Of a stretch of 64,000 nt of DNA, positions 52,190 to 64,000 are shown piece by piece (position 1 is the first letter of the stretch; each line of letters opens with the position of its first letter). The stretch is from positions 186,001-250,000 of the forward strand of contig NW_027307657.1 of assembly GCF_964275005.1 (NCBI RefSeq), written 5' to 3'. The position numbers and the translations under genes were made by a program. The notes under the pieces were generated by a model. It was not told the DNA's origin. It saw only the letters and a program-made list of their open reading frames with translations, and made no database searches. The DNA is from Diadema setosum (lineage: Eukaryota; Echinodermata; Echinoidea; Diadematoida; Diadematidae).

Positions 52190-53790
52190 AGTTGGATTGC
52201 GATGATTTAATGAATTATTTTAGCTGTGATATTTTCTGATGCACGCGATACAAGGGGTTCTTTATTTTTCTCCCGATAATCTCTTCGCATTTGTGCATGC
52301 GTTCTTGAAAGGTACACGACACGCAGGGCCGAATTCGCAATCCTTTTTGCGCACATTTCCACCTCAAATATAAGCGGGATTGTGACGATTTCATAAATTA
52401 CTTCGGCTGTAATATTTTACGATGCACGCGCCAAAAGGGGTTGAAAATGCGTCCTTTATTTTTTCCCGATAAACTCTTCGAATTTCGTAAGTGCGTTCTT
52501 AAAAGATGTACCACACGGCCGCATTCATGATACTTTTTTGCGCCTATTTCTACCTCAAATGTCAGCGGGATTGTGACGATTTCATAAATACTTCGGATGT
52601 AATCTTTTGTGATGCACGCACCAGCTAGAATGGTTGAAAATGCGTTATTTATTTTTCTCCCCATAATCTCTTCGCATTCCGTAAATGCGTTCTTAAAAGA
52701 TATACGACACGGCCAAAAATCATGATTCTTTTTGCGCCTATTGTTTCCTCAAACTTCAACGGGATTGCGATGATTTTATGAATTATTATTCGGCTGTAAT
52801 CTTTATGATGCACGGGCCAAAAGGGGTTGAAAATGTGTCCTGTATTTTTCTCCCTATAATCTCTTCGCATTTCGTACATGCGTATACGACACGGCCGAAT
52901 TTACGATCCTTTTAGCGCCTATTTCTACATCAAATATCAGCGGGATTGCGATATTTCGTTTAATTATTTCGGCTGTAATCTTTTGTGATACATGCACCAG
53001 AAGGGTTGAAAATGCGTTCTTTATTTTTCTCCCGATAATCTCTTCGCATTTGTGCATGCGTTTTCAAAACTATACACTGCATGCAGGGCCGAATTCGAGA
53101 TTCTTTTTGCGCCTATTATTGTTTACTCAAATTTCAACGGGATTGCGAAATTTTCATGAATTACTACTCGGCTGTAATCTATATGATGCAAGCGCCAAAA
53201 GGGGATGAAACTGTGTCCTTTCCGCGTTCTTAAAAGGTATACGACACGGCCGAATTCACGTTCCTTTTTGCGCCTATTTCTACCTCAAATATCAGCGGGT
53301 TTGTGGCGATTTCATTAATTACTTCGGATGTAATCTTTTGTAATGCACGCACCAGAAGGGTAAAAATGTGTTTTTTATTTTTCTCCCTATAATCTCGTCG
53401 CATTTACCGTGCGTGCGTTTTGATAACCAACACGGCATGCAGGACTGAATTCAAGATCCTTTTTGCGCCTATTATTTCCTCAAATTTCAACGGGATTGCG
53501 TTGATTTCATGAATTTTTATTCGGCTGTAATCTTTTATGATGCACGTACCAAATGTGTCCTTTATTTTTTTTCTCCTCTATAATCTCTTCGCATTTCGTA
53601 CATGAGCTTTTGAAAGGTGTACGACGCGGCCGGCCGAATTTATGATCCTTTTTGGGACGATTTCTACCTCAAATATGTAAGCTGGACTGCGATGAGTTCA
53701 TGATTTTTTTTTTTCCCTAGTATTATCTCTTCACATTTTGTGCATGCGTTCTTAAAAAGTACACGGATGGCCGATTTCGTGATCCTTTTT
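52190..53790. repeat. Degenerate satellite, about 190-bp unit, 8-9 copies
   Basis: The word TCTCTTCGCATTT (or a close variant) recurs near 52280, 52469, 52670, 52861, 53041, 53396, 53585 and 53727. Each time it is followed by TGCGTTCTTAAAAG, ACACGGCCGAATTC, TTTTTGCGCC, CCTCAAAT, GCGGGATTG and TTCGGCTGTAAT in order. One unit near 53220 has a deletion. Units differ at many sites, so the array is old. It is not coding. Confidence 0.85.
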
Positions 53791-55420
53791 GCGCCCATCT
53801 TCATTGTGAGATCATTCTGAACGAATGAAAATATTCATTTGTGAAATGACTGTGTAAAATGAAACTGAACGCAATCAGATCCATTTACTGCATCGCTGAA
53901 TATCGAATATGTTTTTACTTTTCTAAAAATCGACACAAGTAAATTAGTTCTAACATGTCAACTGCCACGCTGCTGCGAAGCCGGGATCGGATCGTGAGTA
54001 AAATGACCCAGAAATGCGTGCGCTTCTAATTCTATCAATGCTTCTTGTCTGGCATGACCGCCGATCGCAAGCAAACGAAAAGCAGTTACACTGCATACAT
54101 GCTTTGCATGTATTGCATGGCATGGCAGTGCGTGAGCAGCGCCAATGCGCAAGCTAGCGCGAATGTCGCCAGTGTGCAGCCCTGTACTAAGTGCATAATA
54201 ATACATGCATTGACTGGATTTCGTTCGCGTGCACGCATGTGAGCCAAAAAGGTAGCTACATTGTAGCATGCAATGCAAGCTATAAAACGTAGCCTGTGGA
54301 CCGACGCGGCCCGACCACAATTACGACGGGTCGATGAGATGAAAAAACAAACAAACATTTTTAGACTTTTTTTTTATTCTTTCTCTAGCTTAAAATGGAT
54401 AATTTTGGGTTTAAAACCATTCACAAATTTGTAGAAGATGAAATTTGTGGGAAAAAAATAAACTTGAAAGAGCAAAAAAAAAAAAAAAAAAAAAAAACGC
54501 GACCCGAAATTTCCGTGATTTTCGGTCGGTCGCGAAGGGCAAACAAACCATTTTATTTTTTGGCCTTATCATGCTGCACACAATATCTCGATGATTCAGT
54601 TTACGGACCTTTCCTCATGATAATTGAATAATCATGGTTGATCGATAATTTTCTAATGATGCATGAACTCCACTTTTATGGTGCTGCATGCGAGAGTGCA
54701 TTTTGAATTTTAGCTCGTCTCCTGTCTTTTGCAAGCTGGCAAGCCAAATCCGTTGCTTACGATACGCATTGGACACAGTCATATCATCAACATCAATTTT
54801 ATGGCATTTTTGCCATCACTATTCAAAGTCTCATTTCAAACTGCGTCTGTCTCACAATCATTATGAATTATGATCTGTGTGATCAGACATCTCTAAATTA
54901 ATTGTCACGTTTGTGGGCCGGTAGAGCCTCAGCCTACATTATGCGAGGGGGGGGGGGGGGAAGAGCCAAGATGGCTTCCTGACCGTCAAAACCATTTTTC
55001 TCCTGGTTGGTAAAAACTTGAATAACGAGTGAAAATAACAATCATGATACGTAACGATAATCCCAATGATTTCAATGATCATATAATTAAAAAGCATGTA
55101 CGATTACTATCGTTATCGTTATTGAATAGTAAAATAATATAAAAGTAGTCTTGTAAATAAAAGGTCGTCATCGTTTCGCTGGTCGAGACTCGAGAATTTT
55201 CTTTTATTGCATGTAACTCCAGCCTTATGGCGCTGTGCATTTTGATTGTCTCTGCTAGCAACTTATCTATATATACCATGCATCAACATCGATTTCACCT
55301 CAGTTTTACAGTATCGGTAGGTATCTACTGTTGTCAATTTGCACAACGTCTTAGTTTTCAAAACGTCCGTACGTACGCGTCCAACATGTGCAACATGCCG
55401 CACGCACACACAACACAAAA

Positions 55421-55459
<39 letters not shown>

Positions 55460-55679
55460 CCTTACACAGCACTGGAACATGTATGTAATAAGTACATTCT
55501 TTATAACGTACCCACCGTCAATTCCAAAATAATACATGCAGTCAGCCTGCTAGCATTTTTCCATATATTATGGATATAAGCCTATATCGCCCATTGCGTG
55601 TGTGTCTGTGCATGTGAGTATTCAAAGTTTTTGTTTGACGTGTATGAGCGCGCGTGCTTGTTGGGGGCACTTGTTCACA
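53791..55679. other. Non-coding interval with microsatellites
   Basis: Poly-A at 54475-54497, a G-run near 54948-54960 and a CA tract at 55424-55457. Open frames at 53958-54358 on both strands overlap each other and show no domain. Confidence 0.35.
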
Positions 55680-55956
55680 AAATACACACACATTGCACAC
55701 ACATACACACACACACACACACATAGTAGTAGTAGTAGTAGTTTATTCTTTAAAAATCACACCCGTCACACGGACGGCCGGCCTAAAAAGGCCTATGAGT
55801 GATACATGTGTACATCAAACATTATAAATAATACAAAATATATAAATGAATCATGTAGGACATACATACGTTCACACATGACTCCATGTATACTATACCG
55901 TAACACAAAACATGTTCACTGGTTTCTCCATACAGCCATGATACCTTGCATATATA
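55680..55956. repeat. CA/AGT microsatellite with flanking dispersed repeat
   Basis: CA units (about 55684-55723) pass into AGT units (55724-55741), then TTTATTCTTTAAAAATC and a GGCCGGCCTAAAAAGGCCT palindrome. On the minus strand this resembles the 3' end and tail of a retroposon; the family was not identified. Confidence 0.4.
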
Positions 55957-57899
55957 AAATGTCCGACCTATAAAGATGTTCATACCTTTTGATTCTTTTA
56001 ATGGATACTCTCAACATACCTTTAAGCAGGAGCAGTGAAGAGATTTTGAAATTTGTGTGCAATTGTATGGTGTTTTACTGGCCCCACAACCTGCTTACCC
56101 TTTATAATGTATCCACCTTACAAAGCCTTATGTGACAAAAAAAAATAATATACATAATATCGTGATACGTATATATTTTTGGAAAATGCTGAAATAGACC
56201 CTTTGTTGTGAGTAGACATCAGTTATATAATAGCTCAAATCATGCATCATACTGGCTGATAGACCAATTTGTTTGATATTTGTATGAAATAAATTCATTC
56301 CAAATACTGGTCAGTTCAGGAATCATAGATTGTGACTGAAACATGTGCAATGCTTATTAGGCCTACATCATACTTAATTTATGTAGGCTTTAGTCTACTA
56401 TAGAGTGTGATGCATGATTTCATGTGTAATTGCCACGGTTTTGAAAGACAACTAAATCATAAACATTAACTACATTGTTCTTTATATGGTATGTGACACC
56501 CTGAAAGTGTAATATCTTTACTGAGGAGTTGACAAAAATTCTGATATAAAAGAGAACACACGAACACAACATGTAAATGCTCTCAATGTGCATGCTATTG
56601 TTAAAGAAATTAAGCTAGCATAACTTTCAGCTGGTAATTTCATGTTTCAATGTTGTGTGTATATGTCCAGGGTTAATGACAATCATACTATGATGTGCTG
56701 TTTGCAGTATATGTGACACCATAGGTTGAGTTTTGTTTGTGTTGGGCTTGGGAACTGAAGATGAAGTATCTCCAGAAATAAGGAGTTGACAAAAGTGCTG
56801 AAGGAATAAAGGGACCACAAGACCAAATTAATGCTCTCAGCCTATATGCTATATAAAAAGAGAGCTATTTCAGTAAGCTGATGATTTCATGTTTTAACTT
56901 GGTGTGTAGACCTACTGGCCACAGTCAATGGCAGTGTTTGCAGTATGTGCACCATTTGTGTGGGTATGGGAACTATCACAAATAAAAAAGTACCAGTACA
57001 ATGTATCTCCAGAAATAAGAAGTTGACCACCAAAAAAAAAAAAAGTGCTGAAGAAATAGGAAGAACACAAGATCAAAGTAAATGCTCTTAGCCTGGTTAT
57101 TTTCATTACAGAAAGTTAGCATTCTATTGTGAGGCTTGATGTTTCAAGGAAGTTCAGCAATATAACATGTATATAATCTATAATAGAACACCATAATTAT
57201 GTTCATTACTCTTATTGGTATGCAAATATTTGTCCAAAACTATGAGGTCACATCCACTACTGAGTATGAAATTGGATAGATATCATTTCAAAAACCATTA
57301 AGCTCCATTTCTTAATGTAACGTTGCAGGTATTCCGATTTGGAATTTATTAGAGTCAATAAAGGAAATGTTGCCATGGATGCTGTAATCCTTGCCTATAT
57401 TTCATGCATCGTAGGGTGGTTTAAAGCAGCCAAATACATGACAAGTTTTTAGTTTGAGGTTTTCAAAAGAATCTTATATCATATGAAGATTGAAACTTGT
57501 TATTTGTATTCAAAAGAGGATATCAAGCAGGAGAAAAGACAGTAATCCAAGCTATATCCGACTTCCTCTTGTTGACATAAACTTTATTAAAGGCATGTTT
57601 ATGCACTGTTGATGAAAAATTAATGTTTACTTAAATCTGTTATACAAATGGCCATTAGTTGTGGTTGGTCTGAAACTGAAGTCTACTGACAACAAAGGCT
57701 TTATTTCAGCATTTTCTGGAAAGCTGTATTTGTTTCTCATAAGGTGAATACATCATACAGAATAAGTAGGCTGGGTGGCCAGTAAAACATAATACAACTT
57801 CACGCAAATTTCAAATTTCTTCAGTGTTCCTTATAGGTGTATTGATAGTATCCATGTAAAACATTCAAAAGGTATGAACATCTTATAGGCCTGACATTT
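55957..57899. mobile_element. Old foldback-like element with diverged long inverted arms
   Basis: The left arm (about 55957-56340) and right arm (about 57560-57899) are inverted copies, roughly three quarters identical by eye. Landmarks in order are AAGATGTTCATACCTTTTGA, TTTGAAATTTG, TGTTTTACTGGCC and AAAATGCTGAAATA; the right arm shows the complements in reverse order. The middle holds about three degenerate tandem units of roughly 240 bp, starting near 56510, 56770 and 57010 (GAGTTGACAAAA, AATGCTCTCA, TTTCATGTTT, TTTGCAGTAT). No coding capacity. The divergence of the arms suggests an old insertion. Confidence 0.55.
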
Positions 57900-57965
57900 A
57901 TTTTATTAAGTGCAAGATATAATGTCTGCATTAATAGTATTGAGAAAGCTCAGTACATAGAGTCA

Positions 57966-58023
57966 TGTGTGTGTGTGTGTGTATGTGTGTGAGTGCGCGC
58001 GCGTGTGTGTGTGTGTGTGTGTG
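57966..58023. repeat. GT microsatellite
   Basis: An interrupted GT/GC dinucleotide run. Confidence 0.9.
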
Positions 58024-58097
58024 GTGAATTTCTGGATGCAAACACCCTGGGTCCCAGGGTTTAACGGGTAGTTTGCAGGCACAAACGCTTGTTGAGC

Positions 58098-58216
58098 GTC
58101 AAGGAGTCTGCGCCAAGACTACTACATGCACTAACTGGCACTGTCCCTCGGACTGTTGGGAGACGCTACAGTACAGGGCCTATGGGACAGTGTAGTCTTG
58201 GCGCAGACTCCTTGAC
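58098..58216. repeat. 119-bp hairpin with perfect 25-bp inverted ends
   Basis: 58098-58122 (begins GTCAAGGAGTCTGCGCCA) is the exact reverse complement of 58192-58216. A second pair, CACTGTCCC (58139-58147) and GGGACAGTG (58184-58192), nests within it. It could be a miniature transposon or a hairpin-forming transcript. No target duplication was found. Confidence 0.65.
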
Positions 58217-59403
58217 CAAAAACGAGGTTTTGTACATGCAAACAAGCGGTCTGGCAACCCCTTTCCCAACCAGATATTTTGTCAGTTTTTATATTTTGAT
58301 TATGTACACACATAGGACATTCATTTTTTAATAGGCCAAGTTTGGTCCATGGGCTCCATGGGGTAAATTACACCCGCCGGAGGGCCTTTTCGGGGGGGGG
58401 GGGGGGTTCCCTGTGGGCCGAACCCGCCCTCAGGGACCAGGCTGACGCCCATTTTTTTTCAATGAGGAGGGTGGTCCCAGCAACTCTGAGGGGTCAAACC
58501 TTTTGGGCTTGGTGGGGTAAATTGACCAGCAGCCAGCTCCTAGTTTAACAGCCCTGAGCTTACATTACAAAATTACATTGTTATTCAGTGGGCCAGATAA
58601 TAGTGAAAACAGGTGCATACAAGTACTGTACCTATGTCAATTAAAGAATTTCTTTGATTTCTGAATCTTTCATCATACAATATTATGAAGAATAATTGAT
58701 GACCAAATTATTCCCTTTAATGAATATGATTGGCACTATCCCCCCCCCCCAAAAAAAACAACCATATTGATCCCCTTGACCAACAATAACATCGCCAAAC
58801 AAATCTTCCAACTTTTCTTGAAGTCCACATCTCACGACCTTCACAGAGTTCATGCAGTTTTATTTAGTGTTTGGACGTTAGAAGTGGCACATCACAAATC
58901 ATACATCGGCGAGCTGGCGATTTGTAGCTCGCCATTTTCAATCTCAAGAATAATATTCAAGTCATCATCGAATCTGGGCACAACAAAGTCCAAAACACCA
59001 CGTGAAAGTAGGTCCTACAGAATGATGACTCCAAACATAACTTTCAGCCAGTCAAAAACGTTGCACGAATCAGCTGTGCAACAATGCATACAGCTTCACT
59101 GAAGTATCGCATTGCATTGTGATCAAACTGTACGCTCTTTGATTGTGATAATGTGTTTTGTGCAGAAATGCAGGCATCTCTGTGCACATAATTATGGTAC
59201 ATTGTACATGTTGTAGATCGCACTGTATTCACGGTGCAATGCACACAGCTGGCTGCAGATCGATCGATCCCACAGAACTCTTTTCTGTGATCGATCCCTT
59301 AGTTTTCATGCATACGCAATGAGCTTGCGAGAGATAGGGCATTACGTCAGCATACCTAATGTGAACTTTTGACCCTACGCACTGTCAAACCATTCTGGAC
59401 GTT

Positions 59404-59435
<32 letters not shown>

Positions 59436-59641
59436 TTTTTCGGGCGTACAGACAGGTTTGTTGGCATCGAGCGGTTACAAGGGATAGCGCGATAAGCTAT
59501 GGAGCGGCACACTGTGGTGCATGCGTAATGATAAAAAACGTCCAGAATCTGGGCTACATCACTACAGGCAGACATACCTGTGCACTCTGTGCAGACTGCC
59601 ATTCCATAGGTTGACTGAAGTTGCCAAGTCATTTTTTTTTT
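58217..59641. other. Non-coding interval
   Basis: G-run near 58395-58408, C-run near 58741-58750, poly-T near 59431. Open frames at 58767-59102 and 59369-59632 show no domain. Confidence 0.3.
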
Positions 59642-62600
59642 TTAGTAAAGCCTGGGCAAATTGGCCAGTGTCTTGTAAAGGCTTGCAATAAAATTTTCTG
59701 AATGTCTTCTCAGCCACCCATCCAGCCCTTTCTGACATAGGCACTCACTCCTTTGTGCTGCCGACGTAGAGGCCGCCCTTGTGGAGTGAGCACTGAATAT
59801 CTGTGTATCGATACCAGCGTCATGTAGGACAGTCTTAATCCAACGTCCAATTGTTTGCTTTGATGCACGACGGTGGGTCTTCTTATAAGCTACTAATAAA
59901 TGTCTCTCCATCCCTCTTAGATTCTGTGTCGGCTGCACATACTCTTTCATATAATTCACTACGCACAATCTCCTATCCGGACTCCGTACGCATTTAGTGT
60001 TACACTGAATTCCGTATTTCCAGGCTTGTTTTGTTTCAGTGTATTCTCAAAAGAAATCTCAACACATGATTTTTTTTCCGCCTCATTCTGTCCAGGTGGA
60101 TAACATGAGACTACACCCTTTGTGCAGAAACAAGTGCTATCAGCATAATCAATTTCTGAGTAAGTTGATTCGGATTAAGTGCCTTGGATGGAAATAGCTT
60201 TCTGAAGTAGTCCAAGACCACTTTAACATCCCAGATAGAAGAGTAGTGAGGTGCAGGCGGCATTAAATGAAAAACTCCTTTCATAAACCTATTTACAAGT
60301 GGGTGCGACCCAAGAGGCTGTCGTCCACCATCAACTATGAGAAACGTGGAAAGGGCACTCCTGGCTGTATTCAGGCTACTGTATCAAACTTTTTCTTTGT
60401 CTAACATATTTGCAAGAAATGCAAGGACAGCACAATTTCATTCCATTTTCTGATGTACACCTGGTACTCTGCTTTAGTGGATCCTTTCCACGAAGCCGCT
60501 ATGATGTCTTTTGTCCTTTTTGCGAGGCCCTGCTCTGCGTAAAGTCCCTTCCAAGCCTGCAACATAATAGAGACAAGTGATTATACAAATGATGTGGGGT
60601 GCCTGAAACTGGTTGACATAATAATGTCTTACTCTTTCGAATTAACATGGGTTCCTAAACCAGCATACTCTTAGGAATAGGGTACCAAACCTGTGTTGGC
60701 CAATTGGGCACCACTAAAATCCCACATGCCTTATCCTTCTGAATTTTCTGCAAGCACATTGGCACTAGACTGAATGGGGGAAAGGCATGAAAAATCCCAT
60801 CGGCTCCAATCAACTGTGAAGGCATCTACTGCCCAGGCCTCCGGTTCAGGCCTCCAAAAATATATCGATCTACCTGAGTATTTAAGCGGGAGGCAAACAT
60901 GTCAATTTCAGGCACACCAAATCCCCTGATTATTCGTTGAAATATGTTCTTATTCAACATCCATTCTGTACTCTCCGAGAATTTTCGAAACATGCGGTCT
61001 GCTTCAATATTCAATCGCCCGGGTAGGTGAGCAGCTGTAAGCCAGATGTCCTTACTAATACACCATTCCCAAATATCAATGGCCATTTGATTATATTCAG
61101 GAGATTTTGTGCCACCCATATGGTTCAGATATGCGACAGCAGTAATGTTATCTGCCCTAGCTAACAAGTACATGATTGCTCCTTTTCTCTGAGCAAAAGG
61201 CTTTTAGCCCATGGCCAGCTACCATTTCTAGCACTTTATCTTTATTCTGTTTTGACTCTTTCAACTCATCACTATTCCATCTACCACCTGTTGAAGTACA
61301 CACATTTGTTGCCCCCAGCCTTTACCACTGTGGATTTCCACCTCTGGTTTTGCCCTCTGCATTGGGCTAAATTGTGACTCCAGGTTCAATATCCACCATT
61401 GAATTTCATGGATGCTTTCTCTTGACAAGGTCATATGCCTATCGAAATGTCCCTTGTTCCTTGTAAGGCCAAGAATCTTGTCTTTCTCTAAGGCTCTATA
61501 ATATAGAGGGTCATATTGTACTGCTGGGAATGATGCCACTAGTTGTCCGATAACCCTCGCAGCTTTTCTGATAACAGGTTTCTCAGTAGCCAACAGTTCC
61601 TTACAAAACTGCTTTATGTTCTCATGTTTTTCTTTTGGAAGCCTAACACCCATATCCAGAGTGTTCAGATTGAAACCCAAAAAAGTATATCTCACAAGTA
61701 TTAAAAGTTCTAGAAATGATTTTTCAGGGTGAACAATAAACCCCAAATTTGATAGCAACTTAATAGCTGCGCTCACTGCTACCTGCATTTTTTTTTCAAT
61801 GATAAGTGTATCATCTAGATATCCAATCACAATGTGGCCCTGCTCCCTGAGCGTTGCCAAAACAGGCTTTAGCAGTTTTGTAAAGAGCCTTGGTGCTGAG
61901 CTAAGCCCATTGGGAAGTGCTTGAAATTGCCATAACCTTCCCTGCCATGTGAAACTCAGGAATTTTCGAGAATCTTTGTGAATAGGAACCGTGAAGTATG
62001 CGTCTCGAAGGTCGACTAAAGCTGAATAATCTCCCGGAGAAATAATTAGAGGGTAGAGCTGTCTTAATATTGTCCATCTTAAAATGCTCATATAAAATAG
62101 TCTTGTTTAATTCTGTCAAATCCAAAATGATCCTGAGGCCTCCATTCTTCTTTGCCCTTGTGAAAATATTTGATATGAATTCCCCTTCTGCATGTTCACA
62201 TGCTTCTATGACATTTTTCTCAACCAACTTGGTGATTTCTTCTTGAATCACAGTCATTTCCTCCGAATTTCTTTGGAATTCATGGAGATGTTTTTCCCTA
62301 CAAGGGGGATATTTAGCTGGGTCAGATTCAAGCTTGTAGCCCTGTACAGCTTGCAAAATATATGTATCAGATGTAAGCTCTCCCCAGTTGTTCATATGAA
62401 GCTTCAGTCAACCTCCGACTGCAATATCATTGACATTAGATGCTCTTATCGTTTCCCTTACCTCATCACTGTTTGGGAGTTGCTCTATTGCACCCTGCCC
62501 TGCACCTGGCCAAGCTTTCAGAACTGTGGGGCTTGGTGTCCTTCTCGAGACGCTGTCGGGGTAAACGTATGGGGAGCTTCTGGAGTCCTCTTCCTCCACT

Positions 62601-63784
62601 GGTTTTGTTGGCCTTAAAAAAAGACCTAGATGTATTGTGCTCCCTGACGAGTCCGAGTAGGATGTCCGCGACACCCAGCCATCTTCCTTGTATCTGCGTT
62701 GAGACCCCTGGCTTGGGTAGGGGTGATAGGCCGGCTTGGGTTTTTTAAACCCGCCTCTCATCACTCCGGCCGCCGCTTTGTGTTGGTCTTGCAAGTCTTT
62801 TGCTTATTTGCCCAGGTCATCCCCAAAAAGGTACTTGGTTACAGGGTTTGTGGGTTTACAAAGATGACTAAATTTCGTGTTCAGATCCGGCTTTATCAAT
62901 TCTTTACGGAGGGCATTCATCTCAAAGCTTGCGTTGCATAACAAAGCAATAATTCGTCTTGCTGTTCGGGAGACATGTTGCTTGGATCGAACAGGCTGAC
63001 ATAAGTCGAGATACCTCTTGTTAGGGATTTTTGAACCCTCTGAAGCTTCACATCCCTCGTACGAACAGAGGCAGAGAGGTTGCCCAAGATCGTCTGATTT
63101 ACTTTCGGGGTGTCGATCCCTCGACAGTTCGACGGCACTGGGTATTTGCTACTTGTCTCATCAAGCAATTTCTCTTCCAGATGATGGCTCATCAAGTAGT
63201 TCGCAGAGCTTGCTAGCTCCTCATCAAGAGGCTGTCCAATATCTGATGCCACCGCAAATTTAGCAGCAAAAGCTGGTACTGTCTGTGCTTCTGTCCTATC
63301 CACGCACGACTCCAGCTCTGAGCTATGCCCTGCACTCAAGGCATGCACCATGCCATCATCGTCAATATCCATTTCTTCTGTATGTGCCATGTCATAATCT
63401 GCACTAGAAGTTGAAGCAGAGGCATCACTTCGACTGCGATCAAGATGTCGGTCTGGCATGTTCCATGCCTGCCACCCCTTCCCTTTTGCTGGGAAGAGCC
63501 TCCATGAACTGACAGAGCAAGCCTTCGAGTCTATCAAGATGACTGTTTACTGTCCCAAATTTATCATTTTTCAACTTTGACGAGTTGGAATTTGTAGTAA
63601 TCCGAGGCTGATTCGCCGCTACCGTCGAGCGGTCGGCAGCCTCCATCATCGCCGGTACACCCCGTCCACGGCCCGTGTTGGCAGCCGTCCCTTTCGCTGC
63701 CGCTGCGCGGTCAGCTGGGCTAACTCGAATATTCTGCAGCTGCGCGGTCAGTTTTCTTTTCTTTGTTTTCCTTTTCCGCGGCAA
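59642..63784 (-). mobile_element. DIRS-type tyrosine-recombinase retroelement, fossil
   Basis: Minus strand, parts in element order: a gag-like region (about 63784-62408), a reverse transcriptase with RNase H (about 62395-60826) and a tyrosine recombinase C-terminal part (about 59968-59642). The RT shows DLRDAYFTVPIHKDSRKFLS, LPNGLSSAPRLFTKLLKPV and YLDDTLII. The RNase H part shows ADNITAVAYLNHMGG and AAHLPGRLNIEAD. The recombinase shows AHSTRAASTSAA. This order and these motifs are typical of DIRS1-like elements, which integrate by recombinase rather than integrase. The element is broken, with several interruptions, and looks moderately old. Its terminal repeats were not resolved. Confidence 0.8.
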
Positions 63785-64000
63785 CGCCAGCGGATCTTCT
63801 ATCCTTTTGTTTTTTTTTTCTTTATTCTGATAAGTCCGAAAGAAAGAATTTCCACGGAATTCTTGAAAATTCGGAGGTTGTGAAGATCCTTTTCACACAC
63901 ACACACACACAAAACGCGCCAACAAATTGCCACACACGTGACCAGCGGGATCAGACATGTACAGTCTCGATCGGACTTACGTGATAAAATCTTCATTTTG
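63785..64000. other. Window end, non-coding
   Basis: A poly-T run and a CA microsatellite (63893-63912) flank the fossil element. Nothing else is seen. Confidence 0.3.

Noticed and set aside
53958-54358. Overlapping 120- and 90-codon minus-strand frames
   Set aside because: No domain, no splice support; overlapping frames in a repeat-poor, GC-shifted patch.

Overview
The window is AT-rich eukaryotic DNA dense with transposable elements and broken by short, widely spaced exons, so it is an animal genome, not a microbial one. Penelope-like elements, CR1/jockey-type LINEs, a DIRS-type element, foldback elements, tRNA-derived SINEs and a ZU5-domain gene fit a marine invertebrate, most likely a deuterostome such as an echinoderm. 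That assignment is inference; nothing in the sequence proves the species.

Host gene. One gene is supported, on the minus strand. Five exons (29821-29941, 24063-24229, 13837-14128, 10291-10511, 7763-7888) have canonical splice sites and mutually compatible phases. The third encodes a clear ZU5 domain. The first and last exons of the gene lie outside the window or were not recognised. Almost everything else from about 6.5 to 31 kb is intron filled with mobile DNA.

Region by region. 1-6.55 kb is a foldback element (copy A) whose arms are tandem units around a YY1-like palindrome; it carries a nested LINE and a small DNA transposon. 6.6-17.4 kb holds introns, a small inverted-repeat element, SINE pieces, a repeat rich in TGACCTTTGACC motifs and a LINE 3' end. 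17.4-22.3 kb has two LINE remnants abutting each other. 22.3-24.6 kb has SINEs, a Harbinger-like element and a short inverted-repeat element. 24.87-29.67 kb is a second foldback element (copy B) with a MULE-like element (9-bp target duplication) and a TA-flanked element nested in it. 31.26-50.70 kb is the most striking part: 19.4 kb of nearly identical Penelope-like retroelement units (about 3.84 kb each). They form two tandem arms in opposite orientation that meet at a near-perfect palindrome centre at 40831, and the whole block is bounded by the 12-bp duplication AATAGGCCTATA. Each unit encodes a 1063-codon frame with a reverse transcriptase and a GIY-YIG endonuclease, and each carries a hammerhead ribozyme motif overlapping the end of the reading frame. 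50.7-59.6 kb has small inverted-repeat elements, a degenerate satellite of about 190-bp units, an old foldback-like element and microsatellites. 59.6-63.8 kb is a broken DIRS-type element on the minus strand.

How the parts work together. The Penelope-like block looks like one recent insertion event. Both arms have their 3' ends outward and their truncated 5' ends joined at the centre, as expected if reverse transcription was primed from both sides of a staggered cut and the two multimeric cDNAs were joined at the near-palindrome ACCAGGT. The two foldback copies are natural before-and-after pairs for the elements nested in them.
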